Origin: Tetramitus jugosus
Taxonomy: Eukaryota > Heterolobosea > Eutetramitea > Acrasida > Vahlkampfiidae
Length of the DNA stretch: 64,000 bases
NCBI GenBank assembly: GCA_937625935.1
Contig: OW569370.1
Coordinates: 423,224-487,223, forward strand
Reading direction: 5' to 3'
Shown here: positions 31,239-39,715 of the stretch, piece after piece
How positions within the stretch are numbered: position 1 is the stretch's first letter
Layout: each line of letters starts with the position of its first letter
Position numbers and translations under genes: made by a program
Notes under the pieces: model-generated
Databases searched by the model: none
What the model saw: the letters and a program-made list of their open reading frames with translations, nothing else
What the model was told of the DNA's origin: nothing

Positions 31239-33782
31239 ATGCTCCAAACCAACGCAAAGGCGGATGATAAGATGGATGATAGGGGGTTAGATGAATTGAC
31301 AGACAATGGTATGTTTCTTTTTTTGCCTGTGTTGGGGTTCTCAATAAGCTACTTTCTATGTTCTAACCGTTATTCTTTAGAGGCATATGAGTTGGATGTT
31401 CGAACTGTTGGTAATGAAATGACCGACATGAATAGTGTTGTTCAAACTAGCACTCTTTCAAATGGTGACACCGATTTAGATGACATGTTGCAGAATGCGC
31501 ACTTGCAAAAGGGTTTATTGAGACCTCTTGAGAGACTCCCTTTACCGGTCAAGTTGATTCTTTTGTTAGTGGTCTCTACGGTTGGTTTAATTGTTTTAGG
31601 TGCAATTTTGATTCAATTTGAAGCCAAGAATATTCAATCCAACAGAAAGGTTGCTAAATCATCTGGGGCTGTCACTGGTGTTGGTAATCTTATCCACGAG
31701 CTTCAAACTGAAAGAGCTCAAGCCCTACTTTTATTGAGTCCAACTGCTGATGTTTCAAGTCAATTGTTCTACTACAAGCAACAAATTACTACCACAAACG
31801 AAGAATTTTTGTCTTATCTCTCAGTCCTAAAGTCTCATACCTCCCTGGGAAGACAATATCGAGATGCTCTCCCAAAGGTGAAAACTATTCAAACAGAGCT
31901 TAGTGCTTTGAGAACTCTTACCCAGAATCTGGGTGTTACTGATTTGAGTGCCCTGGATTCATACACCTCACATCTGACTACTCTCCAGGATATTCTGACT
32001 GGATTTTTGGCACAGTCAATCAGTACCAACGTTGTCTCATACAACGTGTTGATTCGTCTCAAGGAATCGCTGTCTGTTTCTCAAGCGTTCATGGCTGTAC
32101 AACTGACAAAAACTACCATTGAATCCTCTTCTATCAACACATTTGTGGTGTATACAGGACAGACAAGTGCATTAAGAAGCATGTTTGAGGCTGTATCGAG
32201 CTCGTCAGTTCTTGCCCAGTTCTACAAGGCCTTTCCGCAAGAAAATGATCAGTTGGATGAAATAACACAAGCCATTATCGATGATCCGGCTAACAGAAAC
32301 ATTGGCGCTCAAGCATGGTATATTGTGAACAATATTCGTCTCGAAAAACTCCATCGTCTGGAGAATACCTTGGGGAAAATCATAGCTGGGGCTTCGAGGG
32401 ACCAACTTCAAAACTCAAAGGTCAGAATTGGTGTCATTTTGATGTTGATTGTTCTGTTTTGGGTTGGTAGCATTGCTGCCGCGCTGATGTTCAGTCAAAT
32501 TATTACTGGTCCATGGCAAAGAATGGTTAAAGTTCAAAATTTGACAATCAAGCGATTTGTACCAAAGGGATTCTTAAGGATGCTGAAGATCAACAAGATA
32601 GCTGATCTATCTTTAAGCAAGTCCCTTCAACGCGATTTATCAGTCATGTATATTCACATCAAAAGTGTGAATTCTGATCTGTCCTTCGATCACATGAAAC
32701 CAAATGAGGTGTTTGCGCTGTTGAACAAGTATCTTGATGCTGCTGGTCCTGTTATTCGTAAATATGGAGGCTATATTGATAAATTTTTAGGAGAAAAATT
32801 GTTGGTAGCCTTCCCATCCTACGGTAATTCGATGAGATGTAGTCTGGAGCTGCAAAACTTACTACCAGAGTTTAATCAAACTCTCGAGTCTGATATGCCA
32901 AAGGTCTTCTCTGCGATCGGAATTTATGTTGGAAAGGTGCTCGTGGGTACTGTTGGCGAAAATGATCGTATTGACGGCCAGATTATTGGTGATACCGTCA
33001 AGCTCGCCGCTAAACTTCAAGAGTTCTCCAAGGTTTTCAATACCAAGATTGTGACATCCCTTGACTGTTTGAGACACATCAAAGGAGATCAAACACATAT
33101 TATCACACGACCTCTCGGTATGATTAGAACAAAAAACAAGGGAAAGAAGAGTTTAATTCAAGTTGTTGAGGTAATCGACCAGTCAGAAGCAAAGAGGATT
33201 GAGTCGATCAAGACTTTTAATGACGTGGTCTCTTCCATGAACCAACATGATTATGCCAAAGCGATCGAACTGCTAGAACAGGTAATTGTCAACGACAAAA
33301 CTGACTTCACTGCTGTGCGAGTTAAAAATCAATGTGTCAAATTTATGAAGCGCTTGGATAAGCAGGTCGCAAGAATCAGCCTTATTCATGATGTTATGTT
33401 GCATCCTGAACTCTGGGAGGACTTCGAGCAATTTTGTGTCTCAGAACAGTCAGATGAAAACTATAAGTTCTGGATGGCCATCGAGCAAGATTACAACAAA
33501 GCCAAAACTAAGGAAGAAAGAAAACAAGTTGTGAGGGTGATCCTCATGAACTATCTTGTTGCTGACGCTCCTCTCAAGGTAAATACAAGTGCTTCGAGGA
33601 CAGCTTTTATTCAGAAAGCACTAGAGGAAGAAAACCTTCATGATAACTTGTTCGAGGATTTGAAGAAAGAGATTGAGCATTTAATGACAGATACCTTCAC
33701 TCGTTACAAGAGAACTGAAAGAATCAAAGAAATTATGAAAAAGAGCATGCCTCCATGTGCGCTTGACTTTAATGACAACTGA
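31239..33782 (+). CDS. NIT-sensor / degenerate class III cyclase / RGS receptor, two exons
   Basis: join(31239..31308, 31381..33782), 823 residues. The 72-bp intron (GTATGT...TTTAG) is a multiple of three with no stop, so an unspliced reading adds a false hydrophobic segment. Order: transmembrane helix 1 (about 77-98), an extracytosolic four-helix NIT-like domain (about 110-365; LIHELQTERAQALLLLS is typical of nitrate/nitrite-sensing domains), helix 2 (about 370-397), a cyclase homology domain (about 444-620) and a C-terminal RGS domain (about 700-814; LHPELWEDFEQFC, ENYKFWMAIE). In the cyclase, first metal Asp reads YIHIKS, the second GD reads LGEKLL, and the V-N-x-A-A-R motif reads VKLAAK. 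These changes suggest weak or no catalysis. RGS domains accelerate G-alpha GTP hydrolysis, so it may link a ligand to G-protein signalling. Confidence 0.85.
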   Translation: MLQTNAKADDKMDDRGLDELTDNGMFLFLPVLGFSISYFLCSNRYSLEAYELDVRTVGNEMTDMNSVVQTSTLSNGDTDLDDMLQNAHLQKGLLRPLERLPLPVKLILLLVVSTVGLIVLGAILIQFEAKNIQSNRKVAKSSGAVTGVGNLIHELQTERAQALLLLSPTADVSSQLFYYKQQITTTNEEFLSYLSVLKSHTSLGRQYRDALPKVKTIQTELSALRTLTQNLGVTDLSALDSYTSHLTTLQDILTGFLAQSISTNVVSYNVLIRLKESLSVSQAFMAVQLTKTTIESSSINTFVVYTGQTSALRSMFEAVSSSSVLAQFYKAFPQENDQLDEITQAIIDDPANRNIGAQAWYIVNNIRLEKLHRLENTLGKIIAGASRDQLQNSKVRIGVILMLIVLFWVGSIAAALMFSQIITGPWQRMVKVQNLTIKRFVPKGFLRMLKINKIADLSLSKSLQRDLSVMYIHIKSVNSDLSFDHMKPNEVFALLNKYLDAAGPVIRKYGGYIDKFLGEKLLVAFPSYGNSMRCSLELQNLLPEFNQTLESDMPKVFSAIGIYVGKVLVGTVGENDRIDGQIIGDTVKLAAKLQEFSKVFNTKIVTSLDCLRHIKGDQTHIITRPLGMIRTKNKGKKSLIQVVEVIDQSEAKRIESIKTFNDVVSSMNQHDYAKAIELLEQVIVNDKTDFTAVRVKNQCVKFMKRLDKQVARISLIHDVMLHPELWEDFEQFCVSEQSDENYKFWMAIEQDYNKAKTKEERKQVVRVILMNYLVADAPLKVNTSASRTAFIQKALEEENLHDNLFEDLKKEIEHLMTDTFTRYKRTERIKEIMKKSMPPCALDFNDN

Positions 33783-33809
33783 AACATGTACAAACTTTTA
33801 TTAGTAAAA

Positions 33810-36800
33810 TTAAACTCCCAACTCTTCGTCTGATTCAACCCGTAAATCTATGGAACTGATGCTTCGTGCGTCCTTCAGTGACCTCGTGACTTGCTGAGCT
33901 CCTTGCGTGGAGCCAAAATGAGCGACACAGAACCGTAAACCACCAACCCATTGAGGAGAAATGCTCAAGAACTTCACCCCATGCCACTGAACACCATCTA
34001 TACGAGCACAGATATGTGGTCGCTTCCTGCTTTCAACTTTGCAGACTATCTTGTGAATACCCACCTCAAGTTTCACAGTGTTTGATTTTTGTTTGGAGGT
34101 AAGCGGCAAAGCTTGAGGCTTGCGTGATGTACACAACGCAAAAGTATTTGGTGCAGGATCGACAACCAAGTCTCCATGGATAACAGGCATCTTGTAAATA
34201 CAAACAGATTGAAAATGATGTTTCATCGTTTGCTTACTCTTGTTTATGAAGCAATCAATCTTTAGCTCCATGAATTCACTGTTTTTGTCTGTTCTATCAC
34301 CCAATCTTAACTCTCTATCCTCATCCTCCATATCCTTATCTTCCCTCCGTTCATCATCATACTGCATCTGACTCTGAGACAAGTATTCGAGATCATGCTC
34401 AGGAGTTGCTGATGATCGTCTTTCTCGAGAGGGCAAATCTAAAGCATCTTGGGATGTTGGAGATAATACATTTTGAACTCGCTTGAAGAGTTTACTTTGC
34501 CTTGTCTCTGAGTATTTTCGTGCAAGGTCACCACTGGAGAGCTCAACACGGGATACACAAGGAATCGTAGTTTGGCTGCGAACCTCGGAAGGAACACCCT
34601 CGCTATGGTCCTTCGTATCAGTATCAATGACGACCTGTGAGATGTTAAACTCAGTAAATTGGTGTGCAGATTGGATGTATGATTGAATATTTTTCTCAAT
34701 TAATGAATCAGAATCAGCACAATCAGCTCCATGAGCTAAATGATACAGGTTCGTTAGACTTAGGGCTGTGTGCCATGCTTTTGAGTCAAACATTTCACAA
34801 TATTGAGAACTTTCAGCTCCTATGTGATTCGCAATACTGTTCTTGTTAGTATGGTGCTGTGGTATTGGTATCAAATAAAATCTGAAGACTCCAAAGAGTT
34901 GCTTGGAAGAATCAGTCAATTGAAGACACGCCCTCAAAACACTATTAACGTATCTATCTGTTCCAATCATAGCCAACTGAATTTGCTCATCGTCATCCTG
35001 CTCATAATCTATATTCTTTCTGACCCGATTGTTGTTTTGAAGAATTTTGGACAGTGATTGTACAACATCTTCATAAGAACTTGTCACCAAAATTGAATTT
35101 CTGAATGCTCCCTGAGATCGTTTTAGATAATGAGCAAGGAGTCGACTTTGTTTTGTAATACTACTAATTAATACAACTCTCCTGATAACTTTCTTTGAAT
35201 ACTCCGAGATATTAAAGTCATGATTTAACTGCTCTTCAATAGACAACTGAAGGACTCTTGGAGACTCTTGGGAAGGGTCTTCTTTGGCCAGGTCTTTACT
35301 TTCATAAAAGGGCGATTGAACTCTCATCCTGTTCTTCTTTAGCCTGACGCTCAACGATTTTTTGTTCGTGTTCTCTTCATTGTCTAAATCATAATCATCG
35401 TAATCCTCCTCATTTCTCTCTCGTACGCCCTTATGTTTCAAAAATTGCCATCCCTTAATTAAATTTCTTGCCAGTGCATTCTTCTTATTCATACTTGGCT
35501 CGTTAGATATTGCTGTTCCTCCTTTGTCTGAGCCTGAGGAGTGGGCATCATCCGAGCCATATTGATCATCGCTATCGTACAATTCATTATCGCTATCATC
35601 TCTCTTTCCTTGTCTGGCACCAGTATCATCATTCATCTTCTTTCCCCACTTCAGGAGATTAATTTTCTTCTTCTTATGCCTTGCCTCCTGTTGCATTTGT
35701 TGTTGAAGCAGATAGTGTTGATACTCGACAGTCAAAGGTCTTGTTGTCACCTTTACCTTGAGCTTTGCCAAAATATTGTACATGTCTGGGTTTGATTGAC
35801 CACTAAACTGAATGATTGAAGGATTGATGGTAACAACGGGAGAAGAGGATCCAGAATTAGCGTTATTACTCATTAGTTCCTTCTTGGGAATGATATTCAC
35901 AGGATTCGTTGTTGATGCTGCTGTTGTTGAAGGAGCGACCACAGAGGCAGTAGAATCAGGAGGAAGATAATGTGAGGAATGATGTGGTGACTCAACTGGA
36001 ATGTCATCCTCATCAGATGAATCTCCATTGTGTGGAGTCGGAACAGTGGTCCCATTCATGCTGGAAAGAACATTGCTCATTGGCCTACTTCTGGCTCTAA
36101 ATACAACAGTATCCTCCAAAGGTCTTTGCATCACATGACTTAAATTAATTGAAACTGAGCTCACAGCCTTAAACTCATTCTTTTTCTTTCCTTGGGCCTT
36201 GAGGACGATTTGGAATGAATCTGTTCTCTTACGAATGTGATGAATATATTGAATGTGAAAAATATTGGTAAAAGGTATCACCTTTTGTGATTTGTTCTGT
36301 TGCAAATCAATAATGGGAGATTTGATTGATTTCTTTCTCTTGTATTGAGACAGATGCATAAAGAAGCGCAAGCGTCGATAATCATTCAAAACAGATGGAT
36401 TGCAAATCTCCAACTCATCAAATTGAATCTCAATGACTCTAGCCATTGTATAATTTCCAACTGACTCCTTCTTATAATTGGGCGCAATTGCATAAAAGTG
36501 ATTCTGTTGCTGGTGTTGGTGCTGTAGTTGTTGTTGTTGTTGTTGTTGATAATCATAATCATCCATGTCGACAGCATAGACGGACTGATTCGGAGCAGCT
36601 TCATCTACTGGTGATTGAAGGTAGTATTGAAAATCGCCACCATTGTCAATATTTGTGTGGTCATTCATATGATGGTGGATAATTCCTCCTTCTGTGTCAT
36701 ACATCATGGTACGCTTTTGATTGGCCATATTGTTGCTCATCATGTACTGTTGCTGTTGCTCCTGTACGTATTCAATGACAGCGTTTGTATGATGATCCCT

Positions 36801-36833
36801 CGATGATGCCGTTGTGTTCACAGGTTCTGACAT
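33810..36833 (-). CDS. PACS-family (phosphofurin acidic cluster sorting) protein homologue
   Basis: 1,007 residues, ATG at 36833. The first 130 residues are Gln/Asn/His-rich with a polyglutamine run (GTT repeat near 36527-36549). Then a PACS cargo-binding-like region: FDELEICNPSVL, NIFHIQYIHHIRKRTDSFQI, KAVSSVSINLSHVMQRPLED, which aligns with [20 protein letters not shown] and LINMAEVMQHP of animal PACS. A long acidic/Ser/Lys-rich middle with DSDNELYDSDDQYGSDD follows, then a conserved C-terminal PACS domain: YEDVVQSLSKIL, LFGVFRFYLIPI, KMPVIHGDLVV, GIHKIVCKVESRKRPHICAR with IDGVQWHGVKFLSISPQW. PACS proteins couple acidic-cluster cargo to adaptors in the TGN, endosomes and ER contacts. It is divergent from the PHD gene (115 bp). 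The family call rests on matches in both the N- and C-terminal regions. Confidence 0.8.
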   Translation of the reverse strand: MSEPVNTTASSRDHHTNAVIEYVQEQQQQYMMSNNMANQKRTMMYDTEGGIIHHHMNDHTNIDNGGDFQYYLQSPVDEAAPNQSVYAVDMDDYDYQQQQQQQLQHQHQQQNHFYAIAPNYKKESVGNYTMARVIEIQFDELEICNPSVLNDYRRLRFFMHLSQYKRKKSIKSPIIDLQQNKSQKVIPFTNIFHIQYIHHIRKRTDSFQIVLKAQGKKKNEFKAVSSVSINLSHVMQRPLEDTVVFRARSRPMSNVLSSMNGTTVPTPHNGDSSDEDDIPVESPHHSSHYLPPDSTASVVAPSTTAASTTNPVNIIPKKELMSNNANSGSSSPVVTINPSIIQFSGQSNPDMYNILAKLKVKVTTRPLTVEYQHYLLQQQMQQEARHKKKKINLLKWGKKMNDDTGARQGKRDDSDNELYDSDDQYGSDDAHSSGSDKGGTAISNEPSMNKKNALARNLIKGWQFLKHKGVRERNEEDYDDYDLDNEENTNKKSLSVRLKKNRMRVQSPFYESKDLAKEDPSQESPRVLQLSIEEQLNHDFNISEYSKKVIRRVVLISSITKQSRLLAHYLKRSQGAFRNSILVTSSYEDVVQSLSKILQNNNRVRKNIDYEQDDDEQIQLAMIGTDRYVNSVLRACLQLTDSSKQLFGVFRFYLIPIPQHHTNKNSIANHIGAESSQYCEMFDSKAWHTALSLTNLYHLAHGADCADSDSLIEKNIQSYIQSAHQFTEFNISQVVIDTDTKDHSEGVPSEVRSQTTIPCVSRVELSSGDLARKYSETRQSKLFKRVQNVLSPTSQDALDLPSRERRSSATPEHDLEYLSQSQMQYDDERREDKDMEDEDRELRLGDRTDKNSEFMELKIDCFINKSKQTMKHHFQSVCIYKMPVIHGDLVVDPAPNTFALCTSRKPQALPLTSKQKSNTVKLEVGIHKIVCKVESRKRPHICARIDGVQWHGVKFLSISPQWVGGLRFCVAHFGSTQGAQQVTRSLKDARSISSIDLRVESDEELGV
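36527..36550 (+). repeat. GTT microsatellite encoding polyglutamine in the PACS-like gene
   Basis: About eight GTT units in the plus strand, read as CAA (Gln) on the minus strand. Length is likely variable between strains. Confidence 0.85.
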
Positions 36834-36948
36834 TTTTTTGTTGTTCTTGTTGTTTTACTCTCTGGTTTTCTCCGTATCTTTTTCTTTCTGACAGAAGTGG
36901 TGAAGGACTTTTTCTGGTCGGAAAAAATGATCGAAACATCAAACAAAA

Positions 36949-37422
36949 ATGACAACGAAGCGAGCAGTAACTTTCAACACGACACCCACGATTTTTGAGT
37001 ATGAAATTGACATCTCGGACCAACCAGAACAATTGTGTGTTTGTCGTCGACCATCAATGGGACGATTCCTTGTCTGTTGCGACTCGTGTGAAGAGTGGTT
37101 TCATGTCGATTGTGTAAATCTCACACCAAAAGAGGCAGAGACAATGGACACCTACATTTGTCATCAATGCACCAACAAAAATAAACAAAAGAAAGATGAT
37201 ACCATCAAATGCATAAAAGTTGAGGCACCACCAATCAAACCATCATCAGTTTCAACATCTTCCTTAATGTCATTATCATCAGCAGCAGAAAGTAAAATGA
37301 CAGATAATATTGATATTGCAGTCAACCCTGCATCATCATTCAATCGGAAAAGAAAACAAACTCCTTTTCCTATGCCTCCTCCTCACAAGAGGAAGAAAAG
37401 TGTGATAGTTGCGCGAGAATAG
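36949..37422 (+). CDS. Small PHD-finger protein
   Basis: 157 residues, ATG at 36949 in context CAAAAATG. A single PHD finger occupies about residues 29-78: LCVCRRPSMGRFLVCC, DSCEEWFHVDCV, then YICHQCT, giving the C4HC3 set. The aromatic Trp in EEWFH and the acidic residue before it fit the H3K4me-binding type (as in ING, CFP1 and TAF3). The C-terminus is Lys-rich with NRKRKQ and HKRKKS as nuclear signals. It is probably a chromatin reader acting in a complex; the partner cannot be told. It is divergent from the PACS-like gene. Confidence 0.85.
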   Translation: MTTKRAVTFNTTPTIFEYEIDISDQPEQLCVCRRPSMGRFLVCCDSCEEWFHVDCVNLTPKEAETMDTYICHQCTNKNKQKKDDTIKCIKVEAPPIKPSSVSTSSLMSLSSAAESKMTDNIDIAVNPASSFNRKRKQTPFPMPPPHKRKKSVIVARE

Positions 37423-37701
37423 GAGCGATAAAAGGACATTGTGCCCAGAAATCCACACAGATATCTTTCCAGATTCGGAATCTTTGTACTCCTTGGCCAC
37501 CGAGAGTGCAAATAAAAATCCTTTATCGGAAGTTCAAATAGATTCGATGCAAAGTATCTGAACTACTAGCAGTACATAAAGGAACTCAGAGGAACAAACG
37601 GTTGCTGATAGGATAAACACTCTTTGAAACAAAGAAAAAGCACGAGACAACAAACAAGACACACCAAACAGTAAAATCAACCTCTAGTGAAAGAAAACGG
37701 G

Positions 37702-38727
37702 ATGGAAAAGGAGAGCATCACACTACAACTCACTTGTGATAGAACACTCAAGCATGCAGCAAATGCGGTCATGATGGTCAGACCAGTCCATTTCAATTAT
37801 AATCCCGAAACAGCCATTGACAATGAATTCCAAAATGATGTATCTGGTCAATCAAATCTGGAACTCATTACTCAAAGAGCACTTTCAGAGTTTGCCCAAT
37901 CAGTTGACATACTCCAACAAGAAGGTGTCAGTGTTATTATTCTGGATGGAGAAGACTCAACAGACTCTCGTTGTGTCCAGACACCTGACTCTGTCTTCCC
38001 AAACAACTGGTTCGGTACGACAAGTGATGGTAAGATCATTGTATATCCTATGGCAACAGAGAATCGAAGAGCAGAGACAAGAAGACTCCCAGATGTTCTT
38101 CAGCTACTGGATAGGCATCAATTCATGTACGACTCATCCCCATTGATTCTAGAAAATGAACATGTTCTCGAAGGTACAGGTGCAATGGTGATGGATCATG
38201 TTCATGGTGTCATCTATGCGGCAAGGAGTGTCAGATGCAACCCAAAAGCACTAAAGGCATTTACAAGTCTAAGAAGTAACCAGTTTGTAGAATCCATCAT
38301 GTTCGAGACTTACTCCTCTTCTGGAAAGGAGATTTACCACACCAATGTGATGATGAGCATTGGAACACATTTTGCAGTTGTCTGTTCTGACAGTATATCA
38401 GAAAATCCTGCATGCAAGGATTGTCAGCCACGCTCTCAGGTGCTTAAACGACTATCACAGACTCGAACAGTCATCGAGATTACTCGCGAGCAAGCAGAAC
38501 GATTCTTTTGTGCCAACATATTAGAATTGCGAGGAGAAAACAATGAATCAAAGATTGTGATGAGCACTTCTGCATGGAAAGGATTCACACCAGATCAAAA
38601 GGCTAAATTAGCTTCATTTGGCAAGTTGGTACCTATCCCAATCTCGGATGTCATTGAGTTCGTAGGCGGTGGCAGTGCTCGTTGTATGCTTGCCGAAATT
38701 TTTTTGCCTCGAAAAAACTCCGAATAA
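37702..38727 (+). CDS. ctlX: CtlX-type citrulline/dimethylarginine hydrolase (guanidino-group modifying fold)
   Basis: 341 residues from ATG 37702. An upstream in-frame GTG at 37687 is not a plausible eukaryotic start. Sequence features: VMMVRPVHFNYNPETAIDN (family MVRPxxFxxNxETAxxNxFQ), then TPDSVFPNNWFGT (substrate-binding Asp and Asn/Trp region), GTGAMVMDH, a HTNVMMSIG motif with the catalytic His, and GGGSARCMLAEI with the nucleophilic Cys near the C-terminus. This is the amidinotransferase/deiminase superfamily, in the CtlX/eukaryotic DDAH-like branch. It would hydrolyse citrulline or a methylated or related guanidino compound, feeding arginine or ornithine metabolism. The exact substrate is uncertain. 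Lateral gene transfer from bacteria is possible because this branch is common there, but I cannot test it. The 3' end is 123 bp before the RPSA start. Confidence 0.8.
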   Translation: MEKESITLQLTCDRTLKHAANAVMMVRPVHFNYNPETAIDNEFQNDVSGQSNLELITQRALSEFAQSVDILQQEGVSVIILDGEDSTDSRCVQTPDSVFPNNWFGTTSDGKIIVYPMATENRRAETRRLPDVLQLLDRHQFMYDSSPLILENEHVLEGTGAMVMDHVHGVIYAARSVRCNPKALKAFTSLRSNQFVESIMFETYSSSGKEIYHTNVMMSIGTHFAVVCSDSISENPACKDCQPRSQVLKRLSQTRTVIEITREQAERFFCANILELRGENNESKIVMSTSAWKGFTPDQKAKLASFGKLVPIPISDVIEFVGGGSARCMLAEIFLPRKNSE

Positions 38728-38850
38728 ATTGATGCTTCACGATGTTGATTGAACGTTTTGTCAACCTGAGAAAAATTTTATTCGACAAAGTTGCGTTTGG
38801 CCAAAAAACCAAACCAACAATATCCAATAACTGCCATAAACAATCCAACA

Positions 38851-39642
38851 ATGAGTTTGAGCAAAGGAAACGCAAAGGTCTTAGCTGCCACTGAATATGA
38901 CATCCAAATGATGCTCGCCTGTGAGGTCCACAAGGGTACCAAGAACTGCGAGAAGGCTATGGAAAAGTACGTCCACACCAGAAGAGCTTCTGATGGTGTT
39001 CACTTGTTGAACTTGGGTAAGACTTGGGAAAAGTTGATGCTTGCTGCAAGAATCATCGTTACCATTGAAAACCCATCTGATATCTGTGCTATCTCTGGCA
39101 GAACCTATGGTCAAAGAGCTGTCTTGAAGTACTCTCACTACACTGGTTCCCAATACATCGCCAACAGATTCACCCCTGGTATCTTCACCAATCAAATCCA
39201 AGACAAGTTCATGGAACCAAGATTGTTGATTGTCACTGACCCAAGAGGTGATCACCAAGCTATTAAGGAAGCTTCTTATGTCAACATCCCTGTTATTGCT
39301 TTCTGTGACTCCGACTCTCCATTGAGATTCGTCGATGTTGCTATCCCAGCTAACAACAAGGGTAAGAGCTCTATCGCTTTGATGTACTGGTTGTTGGCCA
39401 GAGAAGTCTTGAGATTGAGAGGCGCTATCTCCAGAAGAAGACAATGGGACGTTAAGGTTGATTTGTTCTTCTACAGAGACCCTGAGGAGGCTGAAAAGAA
39501 GGAAAGACTTGCTGCTGAAGCCAACCAAAACAAGAGCGTTGAAGTTGTTGCTATTGAAAACTTTGACCAATTCGAAGAGGAGCAAGAAGAAGCTGAAGCT
39601 TTCGAAGAGAACCAAACCGGATCATGGGGAGATGAGAACTAA
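38851..39642 (+). CDS. RPSA: 40S ribosomal protein SA (uS2)
   Basis: 263 residues from ATG 38851 (context CCAACAATG). An upstream in-frame TTG is not a start. It aligns throughout with eukaryotic uS2: [16 protein letters not shown] at the N-terminus, [85 protein letters not shown], and [14 protein letters not shown]. The tail is acidic, as in most eukaryotes. It is a structural protein of the small subunit head-platform region. Codon use is the most biased in the window (AAG, GGT, TTG, AGA strongly preferred), as expected for high expression. It follows the CtlX gene in the same direction. Confidence 0.97.
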   Translation: MSLSKGNAKVLAATEYDIQMMLACEVHKGTKNCEKAMEKYVHTRRASDGVHLLNLGKTWEKLMLAARIIVTIENPSDICAISGRTYGQRAVLKYSHYTGSQYIANRFTPGIFTNQIQDKFMEPRLLIVTDPRGDHQAIKEASYVNIPVIAFCDSDSPLRFVDVAIPANNKGKSSIALMYWLLAREVLRLRGAISRRRQWDVKVDLFFYRDPEEAEKKERLAAEANQNKSVEVVAIENFDQFEEEQEEAEAFEENQTGSWGDEN

Positions 39643-39715
39643 ATCATCCTGAGATTAAATTTTTTGCTCAAAATTTATTTCCCGCTTTCACAAACACAAA
39701 AAACAAACAAAAACA

